From: Pseudopelobacter sp964542535
Lineage (GTDB): Bacteria; Desulfobacterota; Desulfuromonadia; Geobacterales; Pseudopelobacteraceae
Reading direction: 5' to 3'
Assembly: GCA_964542535.1 (NCBI GenBank)
Contig: CAZIUE010000008.1
Span: 62,001 to 126,000, forward strand
Length of the DNA stretch: 64,000 bases
Shown: piece by piece, positions 47,704-55,684 of the stretch
Layout: each line of letters opens with the position of its first letter
How positions within the stretch are numbered: the stretch's first letter is position 1
Notes under the pieces: model-generated
Told to the model about the DNA's origin: nothing
The model's input: the letters and a program-made list of their open reading frames with translations, nothing else
The model's database searches: none
Position numbers and translations under genes: made by a program

Positions 47704-48519
47704 TCACTGGCGCAGCGAATCATGCCCCCTGCGCATGGCCCGTTCCAGCCTGCGCCGCCGCGGCCAGCCCAGCAGGAAACCGATGGGACCGGAGAGGACA
47801 TAACAGAGCATGATGGCAAAGGTCATCACCACCGGTTCCGCCACCACGATGATCAGCAGGATCACCGCCAGGAGCAGGAAGCCGAAAGGCTGGCGCCTGA
47901 TCAGGGCCGGGTCCTTGAAGGAATAGTACCTGATATTGGAGACCATCAGGAAAGCCAACAGGTAGATCAGGGTGACCAGCCCTACCCGTTTGAACATGGA
48001 GGGGTTCTGGATCAGGTCCTGGGGAAGCCGGTTCAGGTGGTGAAACAGCAGCACCGTGGCGGCGACCATGCTGGCCGCGGCCGGGATGGGCAGCCCCACG
48101 AAACGCTTGCTCTCCACCGTATTGACCTGAACGTTGAAGCGTGCCAGGCGCAGGGCGCCGCAGGCAACGAACAGAAACGCCGCCAGCCACCCCAGGCGCC
48201 CGTAGGGACGCAGGGCCCAGGCATAGACCATCAAGGCCGGCGTCACGCCAAAGGCGACCACATCGGCCAGGGAGTCGTATTCCACGCCAAACCGGCTGGT
48301 AGTGCCGGTCAGGCGGGCCACCTTGCCGTCCAGGCCGTCGCACACGGCGGAGACGAAAATCAGTATGGCGGCCAGGTGAAAATCACCGTTCAGGGTGGAC
48401 ACCAGGCTGTAGAAGCCGGCGAACATGCTGGCGGTGGTGACCAGGTTGGGAAGAATATAGATCCCCCGCTTGATGTTTTCGCTCTTTTCCATCTGCTCCC
48501 GTTCTGTAGGGGAATTCAT
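47704..48519 (-). CDS. pssA: CDP-diacylglycerol-serine O-phosphatidyltransferase
   Basis: Makes phosphatidylserine in the membrane. The 271-residue protein has about seven hydrophobic segments and the CDP-alcohol phosphotransferase motif DGLDGKVARL ... SRFGVEYDSLAD. It lies 4 bases after psd, which decarboxylates the product, so the two genes form the phosphatidylethanolamine pathway. The start may also be at the second Met, nine residues later. Confidence 0.94.
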   Translation of the reverse strand: MNSPTEREQMEKSENIKRGIYILPNLVTTASMFAGFYSLVSTLNGDFHLAAILIFVSAVCDGLDGKVARLTGTTSRFGVEYDSLADVVAFGVTPALMVYAWALRPYGRLGWLAAFLFVACGALRLARFNVQVNTVESKRFVGLPIPAAASMVAATVLLFHHLNRLPQDLIQNPSMFKRVGLVTLIYLLAFLMVSNIRYYSFKDPALIRRQPFGFLLLAVILLIIVVAEPVVMTFAIMLCYVLSGPIGFLLGWPRRRRLERAMRRGHDSLRQ

Positions 48520-48523
48520 CCGT

Positions 48524-49198
48524 TCAAACCTCCCCCTGTTCGAGACGGGCCAGCACCGTCTCCCCTCCGACCGTCTTGTCCCCCGGCTTCACCAGAGACT
48601 GCACGTGCGGCGGCAGATACAGGTCCAGCCGCGAGCCGAAGCGGATCAGACCGTAGCGCCGCCCCCGCTCCAGCAGATCCCCCTGACGGGCATAGCAGAC
48701 GATGCGCCGCGCGATCAGGCCGGCCACCTGCACCACCGCCATGCGCAGGCCCGAAGCGGTCTCCAAAATCATGGTGCTGCGCTCGTTCTCGCAGGAGGAG
48801 CGGCCGTCGCGCACATCGAAGAACGCTCCTGGAGTGTGGACCAACTCCACGACTCTGCCGGAAAGGGGAACCCGGTTGATATGGACGTTGAAGACCGACA
48901 TAAAAATACTGATCTTGAGCGCCTCCACCCCCAGGGGGGTCACGGGAACCCGGTCAACGACAATCACGGTGCCGTCGGCAGGCGCAAGCACGGCCCGTTC
49001 ATCGGCGGGCGGCGTCCGACGGGGGTTGCGGAAGAAGAAGAGACTGAACAGGGTAAGAAGCGCGAAGAGGAGGGAAACGCCGTACAGAGCCGCCGAACAG
49101 AGTTTGCCCGCAACCAGCGCGGTCAGAAACGATACCGAGGCAAAGCCGGCTATGAACGGGAAACCTTCGAAGGCAATGGGGGTGTTCTGGTTTTTCAT
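48524..49198 (-). CDS. psd: Phosphatidylserine decarboxylase, short (type 2) form
   Basis: Converts phosphatidylserine to phosphatidylethanolamine. I start at MKNQNTPIAFEGFPFIAG (224 residues). Two hydrophobic segments at the N-terminus are followed by LAPADGTVIVVDRVP and FMSVFNVHINRVPLSG. Self-cleavage to the pyruvoyl enzyme should occur at the Gly-Ser of RFGSRLDLYLP. It precedes pssA in the same unit; a terminator separates it from ilvC. Confidence 0.94.
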   Translation of the reverse strand: MKNQNTPIAFEGFPFIAGFASVSFLTALVAGKLCSAALYGVSLLFALLTLFSLFFFRNPRRTPPADERAVLAPADGTVIVVDRVPVTPLGVEALKISIFMSVFNVHINRVPLSGRVVELVHTPGAFFDVRDGRSSCENERSTMILETASGLRMAVVQVAGLIARRIVCYARQGDLLERGRRYGLIRFGSRLDLYLPPHVQSLVKPGDKTVGGETVLARLEQGEV

Positions 49199-49221
49199 CA
49201 GACCTGCCTGGGAAAAGAATA

Positions 49222-49250
49222 ACACCCCTCTCCCGGAGGAAGAGGGGTGT
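49222..49250 (-). terminator. Terminator after ilvC
   Basis: A 10-bp perfect stem (49222-49231 with 49241-49250) followed on the minus strand by a T-rich tract (TTATTCTTTT), 20 bases after the ilvC stop. Confidence 0.8.
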
Positions 49251-49270
49251 CGGAGCAGCACGGTAGCGGT

Positions 49271-50287
49271 TTAGTTCTTTGTCTTGTCGACGATCTTGTT
49301 CTTGCCGATCCAGGGCATCATGGCGCGCAGACGTGCGCCCACTTCCTCGATCTGGTGTTCGCTGCCGCGACGGCGCAGAGCGTTGAAGGTCGGCTTGTTG
49401 GCCTTGTTCTCCAGCATCCATTCCTTGCAGAATTCGCCGGTCTGGATCTCGTCCAGGATCTTCTTCATCTCCCACTTGGTCTCTTCGTTGACCACCCGCG
49501 GGCCGCGGGTCAGGTCGCCGTATTCGGCGGTGTTGGAGACGGAGTAGCGCATGTTGGCGATGCCCCCCTCGTAGATCAGATCCACAATCAGCTTGGTCTC
49601 GTGCAGACACTCGAAGTAGGCCATTTCAGGAGCATAACCGGCTTCCACCAGGGTTTCGAAACCAGCCTGGATCAGGGCGGAGATGCCGCCACAGAGCACG
49701 GCCTGCTCGCCGAACAGATCGGTCTCGGTCTCTTCGCGGAAGGTGGTTTCGATGATGCCGGAGCGGCCGCCGCCAACGGCCGATGCGTAAGCCAGGGCAA
49801 TCTCCTTGCATTTTCCGGAGGGGTCCTGGTGGATGGCAACGAGACAGGGAACGCCTCCCCCTTTGGTATACTCGTGGCGCACCATGTGGCCCGGGCCCTT
49901 GGGAGCGACCATGAACACGTTGATGTCGGCTCGCGGCTCGATCTGACCGAAGTGGATGTTGAAACCGTGGCCAAAGGCGATGGCAGCCCCCTCCTTCAGG
50001 TTGGGGCCGATCTCGGCGCGGTACACATCACCCTGGCTCTCGTCCGGCAGCAGGATCATCACGATATCGGCCGCCTTGGCTGCCTCGGCCACACTCATGA
50101 CCTTCAGGCCGGCATCGGTGGCCTTCTTGACGGAAGGGGATTCCTTTCTGAGACCAACGATCACATCAACGCCGGAATCGTTCAGGTTCAGGGCATGGGC
50201 ATGCCCCTGGGAACCGTAACCGATGATGGCCACCGTCTTGTTTTTCAATACCGCCAGATTGCAATCTTTGTCGTAGTAGACTTTCAT
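49271..50287 (-). CDS. ilvC: Ketol-acid reductoisomerase (class I)
   Basis: Second common step of valine/isoleucine synthesis, NADPH-dependent. The 338-residue class I protein has the Rossmann loop GYGSQGHAHALNLNDSG (residues 24-40), MVAPKGPGHMVR, and the C-terminal knotted domain with metal ligands in TDLFGEQAVLCGG and EGGIANMRYSVSNTAEYG. GGGAGG precedes the ATG. It follows ilvN on the same strand. Confidence 0.97.
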   Translation of the reverse strand: MKVYYDKDCNLAVLKNKTVAIIGYGSQGHAHALNLNDSGVDVIVGLRKESPSVKKATDAGLKVMSVAEAAKAADIVMILLPDESQGDVYRAEIGPNLKEGAAIAFGHGFNIHFGQIEPRADINVFMVAPKGPGHMVRHEYTKGGGVPCLVAIHQDPSGKCKEIALAYASAVGGGRSGIIETTFREETETDLFGEQAVLCGGISALIQAGFETLVEAGYAPEMAYFECLHETKLIVDLIYEGGIANMRYSVSNTAEYGDLTRGPRVVNEETKWEMKKILDEIQTGEFCKEWMLENKANKPTFNALRRRGSEHQIEEVGARLRAMMPWIGKNKIVDKTKN

Positions 50288-50424
50288 TCTGTCACATCCT
50301 CCCTGCGGATTATCCGGAAAAACCGGTTCAACCTATTGATTTAAAGAAGGAGAAGGTACTACATCGACCGTTGGCTGTCAATGAAATAGCGGTTTCCCCC
50401 CTCCCCCCACTCCGGTCGTGGCGG

Positions 50425-50922
50425 CTAGCCGCTCCAGCCACGGGCCCCCCGGCCGATGGCCGTGACGCCGCTGCGAACCACCTCCCTGATCCCCAGGGGG
50501 CGCAGCATGTCCAGGATGGCATTGATCTTGGTGGGGGCTCCGGTGACTTCGATGGTATAGGAGTGGGGCGTGACATCGATGATTTTGGCCAGGAAGATAG
50601 TGGCGATGCGCAGCACTTCGGCGCGGTTCTCATCCCGGGCGGTCACCTTGACCAGGGCCAGCTCGCGCTGGATGCCGCTGCTCTCCGAGAAGTCGATCAC
50701 CTTGAGCACATCCACCAGCTTATTAAGCTGTTTGACGATCTGCTCCAGCACGGCATCGTCCCCGCGGGTCACGATGGTGATGCGCGAGAGCCCCTCCTCG
50801 TTGGTGGGAGCCACGTTGAGAGAGTCCAGGTTGAAGCCGCGCGCCGAGAAGAGCGAGGCGACCCGTCCCAGGACGCCGAATTCGTTTTCGACCAGCACGG
50901 AAATGGTGTGGGTATGGCGCAT
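50425..50922 (-). CDS. ilvN: Acetolactate synthase regulatory subunit, copy 1
   Basis: Regulatory subunit that activates IlvB and gives valine feedback. The 165-residue product has the N-terminal ACT domain (VENEFGVLGRVASLFSARGF, residues 11-30) and the C-terminal ALS_ss_C domain ending IGRGARGWSG. By pairwise reading it is about 75 percent identical (122 of 163 aligned positions) to the tandem copy 40 bases upstream, so the two are paralogues. GGGGAG precedes the ATG. Confidence 0.94.
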   Translation of the reverse strand: MRHTHTISVLVENEFGVLGRVASLFSARGFNLDSLNVAPTNEEGLSRITIVTRGDDAVLEQIVKQLNKLVDVLKVIDFSESSGIQRELALVKVTARDENRAEVLRIATIFLAKIIDVTPHSYTIEVTGAPTKINAILDMLRPLGIREVVRSGVTAIGRGARGWSG

Positions 50923-50962
50923 GTCCCGCTCTCCCCTGATGCGGCGCGGCAGGGCAGCCCCC

Positions 50963-51454
50963 CTAACCGGCCCACCCCTTGGCCCCGCGGCCGATGGTTA
51001 TGGCGCCGGTGCGCACCAGCTCCTTCACCCCCAGGGGGCGCAGGAGCTCGATGATGGCATCGATCTTGGTGGGGTTGCCCGTGGCTTCGATGGTGTAGGA
51101 ACGGGAGGTGACATCGATGATCTTGGCGCGGAAGATATCCACGATGCGCAGCACCTCGGCGCGGCTCTCGTCCTCGGCGGTCACCTTGATCAGGGCCATC
51201 TCCCGCTCGACGCCGCTGCCGTCGCTGAAGTCGATCACCTTGACGATGTCGATCAGCTTGTTGAGCTGCTTGGTGATCTGTTCCAGCACGCTTTCGTCGC
51301 CATGGGTGACGATGGTGATGCGCGAAAGTCCCTCCTCATTGGTGGGAGCGCCGATGAACGAGTCGATGTTGAAGCCCCGGCTGGAGAAGAGCGACGCCAC
51401 GCGGGAGACGACGCCGAACTCGTTTTCAACCAGCACGGAAATGGTATGTCGCAT
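50963..51454 (-). CDS. ilvN: Acetolactate synthase regulatory subunit, copy 2
   Basis: Second IlvN, 163 residues, starting MRHTISVLVENEFGVVSRV. The ACT domain and ALS_ss_C domain are intact, ending IGRGAKGWAG. An upstream in-frame extension to 51568 runs through non-coding sequence and is rejected. It differs from copy 1 mainly around NIDSFIGAPT versus NLDSLNVAPT, which is near the effector-binding part of the ACT domain, so the two may respond differently. A 199-base gap separates it from ilvB. Confidence 0.94.
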   Translation of the reverse strand: MRHTISVLVENEFGVVSRVASLFSSRGFNIDSFIGAPTNEEGLSRITIVTHGDESVLEQITKQLNKLIDIVKVIDFSDGSGVEREMALIKVTAEDESRAEVLRIVDIFRAKIIDVTSRSYTIEATGNPTKIDAIIELLRPLGVKELVRTGAITIGRGAKGWAG

Positions 51455-51653
51455 GGTGATACGCCTCGACGAAAAAAAATGGACCAAAATCAGTTGTTCG
51501 CACGAAAACGCGACGGTCGCGAAGAAAACCTGATCACGCGAACCACCTGGTTTGCAAAGCATGGCCATTCGACAACCATTTGTTTTCTTTACAGCTTCGC
51601 GCCTTCGCGTGGAATGAATCGCAGTTTTCAGGTTACAGAAGGCGAACGGTGAA

Positions 51654-53354
51654 CTACGCGTTCAGCAGCATCTCGTTCAGCGACGCCCCGGAGGGGACCA
51701 TGGGAAGAACCTTCTCCTCCCGGGCAACCCTGAACTCCATGATAACCGGCCCCGGTTCGGCGAATCCCTGGCGGATGACCTCCTCCACCTGGTCGGGCTT
51801 TTCTGCCACGAACCCCCTGGCGCCGTAGGCGTCGGCCAGTTTGACATAGTCGATGGGCAGTTCCATGCAGGACTGGGAGTAGCGCTTGCCGAAGAACATC
51901 TCCTGCCACTGCCGCACCATCCCCAGGAACCCGTTGTTGAGGATCACGATCTTCACCGGCAACCTGTTCTGCACCAGGGTGGCCATCTCCTGGATATTCA
52001 TCTGGATACCGCCGTCGCCGCAGATGGCGATTACCTGGCGCTCCGGAAAGGCGGCCTGGGCGCCCATGGCCGCCGGCAGCCCGAAGCCCATGGTACCCAA
52101 CCCGCCGGAGGTGAGCAGGGTGCGCGGCGTGGTGAAGTTGAAAAACTGGGCCGTCCACATCTGGTGCTGTCCCACATCGGTGGAGACAATGGCGTCCGGC
52201 CGCGAAAGCTCGCGCAGCTTCTGGATCACGAACTGGGGTTTGATGGCCGTCGTGCTCCTGGTATAGGAGACCGGGTGTTTCTGCTTCCAGCCGGCGATCT
52301 GCTCGTGCCAGAGGGCCAGGGACTCGCGGTAGGCAGCCTGCTCCTGCTCGGACTTCTCCACCTTCCTGATCATCTTGGTCAGCACGTCGCGCACGTCTCC
52401 CACGATGGGGAGATCCACCCGTACGTTCTTTCTGATTGAGGTGGGATCCACGTCGATGTGAATAATCTTGGCCAGAGGAGCGAAGGTTTCCACCTTGCCG
52501 GTCACCCGGTCGTCGAAGCGGGCGCCCACGGCCACGATCAGGTCGCTGGTGGTCATGGCCATGTTGGCGCAGTAGGCGCCGTGCATCCCCAGCATGCCCA
52601 GGGCATTGGGGTCGTCTCCCGGAATGGCGCCCAAGCCCATCAGGGTGGTGGTGACCGGGATGGAAAGCAAACGGGCCAGGGCGGTCAGTTCACCGGCCGC
52701 ATCGCTCAGGATCACCCCGCCGCCGGCATACATCACCGGACGCCGGGACGCCAGCAGCATGCTCACCGCCTTGGCCACCTGGCGGGGGTGGCCGCCGGTG
52801 GTGGGCTTATAGCTGCGCAATTCCACCGTCTCGGGATAGTCGAACTCGGTCTTGGCTATCTGCACATCCTTGGGCAAGTCCACCAGCACCGGGCCGGGTC
52901 GGCCGGTGCGGGCGATGTAGAAGGCCTTCTTGATGATCGGGGCGATATCCTTCACATCCTTGACCAGGAAGTTGTGCTTGGTGCAGGAGCGGGTGATGCC
53001 GACGATGTCCACCTCCTGGAAGGCGTCGTTGCCGATGAGGGCCGTGGGCACCTGGCCGGTGATGATTACCATGGGGATGGAATCCATGTAGGCCGTGGCG
53101 ATGCCGGTGACCGTGTTGGTTGCCCCCGGCCCCGAAGTGGCGATGGCCACCCCCACCTTGCCGGTGGCCCGGGCATAGCCGTCGGCCGCGTGGGTGCCGG
53201 CCTGCTCGTGCCGCGGCATGATATGACGGATCCCCTTGCAGCTAAAGAGTTCGTCGTAGATATTGAGCACCGTACCGCCGGGGTAGCCGAAAACCGTATC
53301 GACCCCCTCCCTCAGAAGGCACTCCAGCAGGATACGCGCACCATTCAATTTCAT
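51654..53354 (-). CDS. ilvB: Acetolactate synthase catalytic subunit
   Basis: Thiamine-diphosphate enzyme joining pyruvate with pyruvate or 2-oxobutyrate. I start at MKLNGARILLECLLREGVD (566 residues), with GGAG 7 bases upstream; the 65-residue upstream extension crosses repeat sequence. GYPGGTVLNIYDEL and the catalytic Glu of RHEQAGTHAADGYAR, the FAD/central domain, and the TPP motif CGDGGIQMNIQEM ... LNNGFLGMVRQWQ are intact. It heads ilvB-ilvN-ilvN-ilvC. Confidence 0.97.
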   Translation of the reverse strand: MKLNGARILLECLLREGVDTVFGYPGGTVLNIYDELFSCKGIRHIMPRHEQAGTHAADGYARATGKVGVAIATSGPGATNTVTGIATAYMDSIPMVIITGQVPTALIGNDAFQEVDIVGITRSCTKHNFLVKDVKDIAPIIKKAFYIARTGRPGPVLVDLPKDVQIAKTEFDYPETVELRSYKPTTGGHPRQVAKAVSMLLASRRPVMYAGGGVILSDAAGELTALARLLSIPVTTTLMGLGAIPGDDPNALGMLGMHGAYCANMAMTTSDLIVAVGARFDDRVTGKVETFAPLAKIIHIDVDPTSIRKNVRVDLPIVGDVRDVLTKMIRKVEKSEQEQAAYRESLALWHEQIAGWKQKHPVSYTRSTTAIKPQFVIQKLRELSRPDAIVSTDVGQHQMWTAQFFNFTTPRTLLTSGGLGTMGFGLPAAMGAQAAFPERQVIAICGDGGIQMNIQEMATLVQNRLPVKIVILNNGFLGMVRQWQEMFFGKRYSQSCMELPIDYVKLADAYGARGFVAEKPDQVEEVIRQGFAEPGPVIMEFRVAREEKVLPMVPSGASLNEMLLNA

Positions 53355-53707
53355 ACCAATACTCCATCCGCAAACAGTAAACACTACGTCACACGAGCCA
53401 CTGAGTACACAGATGTCTCCGGGAAAAACCCAAAAACAAGCAAAAAGCAGCTGAAACTCGGATACATGTGGATAACCACGGATACAACCAGGCAAACCGG
53501 ACGAAACGACAATCATCGTCAGGGCCAATGCTTCTCTGTATGCCACCACAACGATCTATCTGAATTTTTCCGTGGCTAACAATCGTTTTTAGATACGTTG
53601 TCAGGGCCACCGATGAAATTCAGAAAAAAGGACCTTCAGAAAAACAGAGTTAGATCTCTGGGATCTCTGCGGCATGGTCCGGTCTCTGGCAAATCACCGT
53701 ACTCGTA
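53355..53707. other. Gap between ilvD and ilvB with 9-bp-period repeats
   Basis: About 350 bases without a gene. It contains 9-bp units (CCACTGAGT, ACACAGATG, TCTCCGGGA at 53398-53424) and a second run at 53457-53483 with GGATA/ACCACGGAT elements. No T-box, leader peptide or clear terminator for ilvD was recognised. Confidence 0.5.
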
Positions 53708-55369
53708 TTACTCCGCCGTGGTCACCGCACCGGTGTGGGCCGACGTGACCACCTTGGCGTAGCGGGCCAGCCACCCTTTGGTAATCTTGGGCGGGGGCGC
53801 CACCCAGGCGTTCCGGCGCGCCTCCAGGGTTGCCTCGTCCACCAGCAGCTCCAGCCTCCGGGACGGGATATCCAGGGAGATGCGGTCGCCGTCCTGGATC
53901 AGGGAGATGGGGCCCCCTTCAGCCGCCTCGGGAGAAATGTGGCCGATGCAGGGGCCGCGGGTGCCGCCGGAAAAACGACCGTCGGTGATCAGTGCCACCG
54001 AATCACCCAGGCCAAGTCCCATGAGGGCCGCGGTGGGGGCCAGCATCTCGCGCATGCCGGGTCCACCCTTGGGGCCCTCGTAGCGGATCACCACCAAGTC
54101 GCCGCTGACGACCTTCCCCTCCATGAGAGCGGCCATGGCCAACTCCTCGGAGTCGAAGCAACGCGCCGTCCCCTGGAATTTCATCATCTTGTCCGACACG
54201 CCGGACTGCTTGACCACCGCCCCCTTGGGAGCGATGTTGCCGAACAGCACCGCGATTCCCCCTTCCTTCTTGACCGGGTTGGAGAGCGGGCGGATGACCG
54301 TCTCGTCGATGTTCTCCACGCTGGCCGCCAGCTGCCTGGTGGTCAGACCAAACAGGGTCGGGGTGTCCTTGATCATGTCTCCCAGCTGCTTCATGACGCC
54401 GGCCACGCCGCCGGCCACGTCCAGGTCCTCCATGAAGTGCTCACCGGCCGGGTTCATGGATGCCAGCTGGGGAGTCTCCTTGGCCAGGATGTCGAAGGTC
54501 TCCAACGGCAGTTCCACGCCGGCCTCGTTGGCGATGGCCAGGAGGTGCAGCACGGTGTTGGAGGAGCCACCCAGGGCCAGGTCAACCCGGATGGCGTTCT
54601 CGAACGCCTCGCGGGTCAAGATGTCGCGGGGGGTGACGTTGTCCCGCACCAGCTCCACGATCCTCTCCCCCGAAGCAAAGGCGATGCGCTTCTTGAGGGC
54701 CGAGACCGCCAGGGCAGTGCCGCAGCGCGGCAGACTCATCCCCATGGTCTCCGTCAGTATGGCCATGGTGTTGGCGGTGAACAGCCCCTGGCAGGAGCCG
54801 ATGCCGGGACAGGCGTTCTCCTCGCAGACCATCAGTTCCCGGTCGCTGATCACGCCGGCTTTGTAGCGGGCCATGGCCTCGAAGGTATCGGTAACGAAGG
54901 AGAACTTGCGCCCCTCCTGACCGCGGCCGCTCATCATGGGACCTGCGGTAACCACGATGCAGGGGATGTCCAGCCGGGCGGCAGCCATAAGCATGCCGGG
55001 GGTGATCTTGTCGCAGTTGGTCAGGAGCACCAGCCCGTCCAGGCGGTGGGCCTCGGTCACCGACTCCACCATGTCGGCGATCAACTCGCGGGTGGGGAGG
55101 GAATAGTGCATCCCCCTGTGCCCCATGGCGATGCCGTCGCACACGCCGGGGAGGCCGAAGAAGAAGGCATGGCCGCCACCGGTATGGATCCCCTTCTCGA
55201 TGAAGCGTTCCAGGTCGCGCATGCCCACATGTCCCGGAATCAGGTCGGTAAAACTGGTGGCCACGCCGATGAACGGCTTGTCCATCTGACTCTGGGGGAC
55301 GCCGCTCCCCTTAAGGAGGGCACGGTGGGGAGTACGTTCAAAACCTTTGGTGATGGTATCGCTTCTCAT
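53708..55369 (-). CDS. ilvD: Dihydroxy-acid dehydratase
   Basis: Fe-S dehydratase of the valine/isoleucine pathway, 553 residues. Cluster ligands are seen in TNCDKITPGM and NACPGIGSCQGLFTANTM. The catalytic C-terminal domain includes TDGRFSGGTRGPCIGHISPE. It starts MRSDTITKGFERTPHRALL with AAGGGA upstream. It is upstream of ilvB and divergent from the ALS-like gene at 55685. Confidence 0.97.
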   Translation of the reverse strand: MRSDTITKGFERTPHRALLKGSGVPQSQMDKPFIGVATSFTDLIPGHVGMRDLERFIEKGIHTGGGHAFFFGLPGVCDGIAMGHRGMHYSLPTRELIADMVESVTEAHRLDGLVLLTNCDKITPGMLMAAARLDIPCIVVTAGPMMSGRGQEGRKFSFVTDTFEAMARYKAGVISDRELMVCEENACPGIGSCQGLFTANTMAILTETMGMSLPRCGTALAVSALKKRIAFASGERIVELVRDNVTPRDILTREAFENAIRVDLALGGSSNTVLHLLAIANEAGVELPLETFDILAKETPQLASMNPAGEHFMEDLDVAGGVAGVMKQLGDMIKDTPTLFGLTTRQLAASVENIDETVIRPLSNPVKKEGGIAVLFGNIAPKGAVVKQSGVSDKMMKFQGTARCFDSEELAMAALMEGKVVSGDLVVIRYEGPKGGPGMREMLAPTAALMGLGLGDSVALITDGRFSGGTRGPCIGHISPEAAEGGPISLIQDGDRISLDIPSRRLELLVDEATLEARRNAWVAPPPKITKGWLARYAKVVTSAHTGAVTTAE

Positions 55370-55684
55370 GGTTCACATCCCTTTGCTGATGAATATTGTG
55401 GTGAAGAACTCCGGGAAAACGCGGATACACCGCGAGTAAGTGTCAGAAGATACTATATGAGTCAAAAGGGTGTCAACCGCCAATGAGCCACGCCACCCTG
55501 GAGGGGGACCGCTCCCTGTCCCCCGTGGCCCCGGCCCCATAAATTGTCGGGCAGGCGCAAGAAGATTAACCCACTATCACCAGAACGTGCTACCATGCGG
55601 CCTTCATCCCTCCCCGCACCCTGTGTCCGACGGGGGCGCTGGTAAATTTTCAGGACTGATCGAAGCAGCAAGGAGACAAATGTA
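55370..55684. other. Divergent gap between ilvD and the ALS-like gene
   Basis: A 315-base regulatory gap. It contains the ilvD promoter candidate. Otherwise I see no gene or strong secondary structure. Confidence 0.4.
55447..55476 (-). promoter_or_regulatory. Sigma-70 promoter candidate of ilvD
   Basis: Minus strand TTGACA (55476-55471), 18-base spacer, TATCTT (55452-55447), about 80 bases before ilvD. Overlapping alternatives exist (CATATAGT). Confidence 0.5.

Noticed and set aside
51654..53549. IlvB with a 65-residue N-terminal extension
   Set aside because: The extension is encoded by the repeat-bearing gap, while a good ribosome-binding site precedes MKLNGARILL.
53735..55486. Plus-strand frame of 583 residues opposite ilvD
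   Set aside because: A shadow of ilvD with no motifs.
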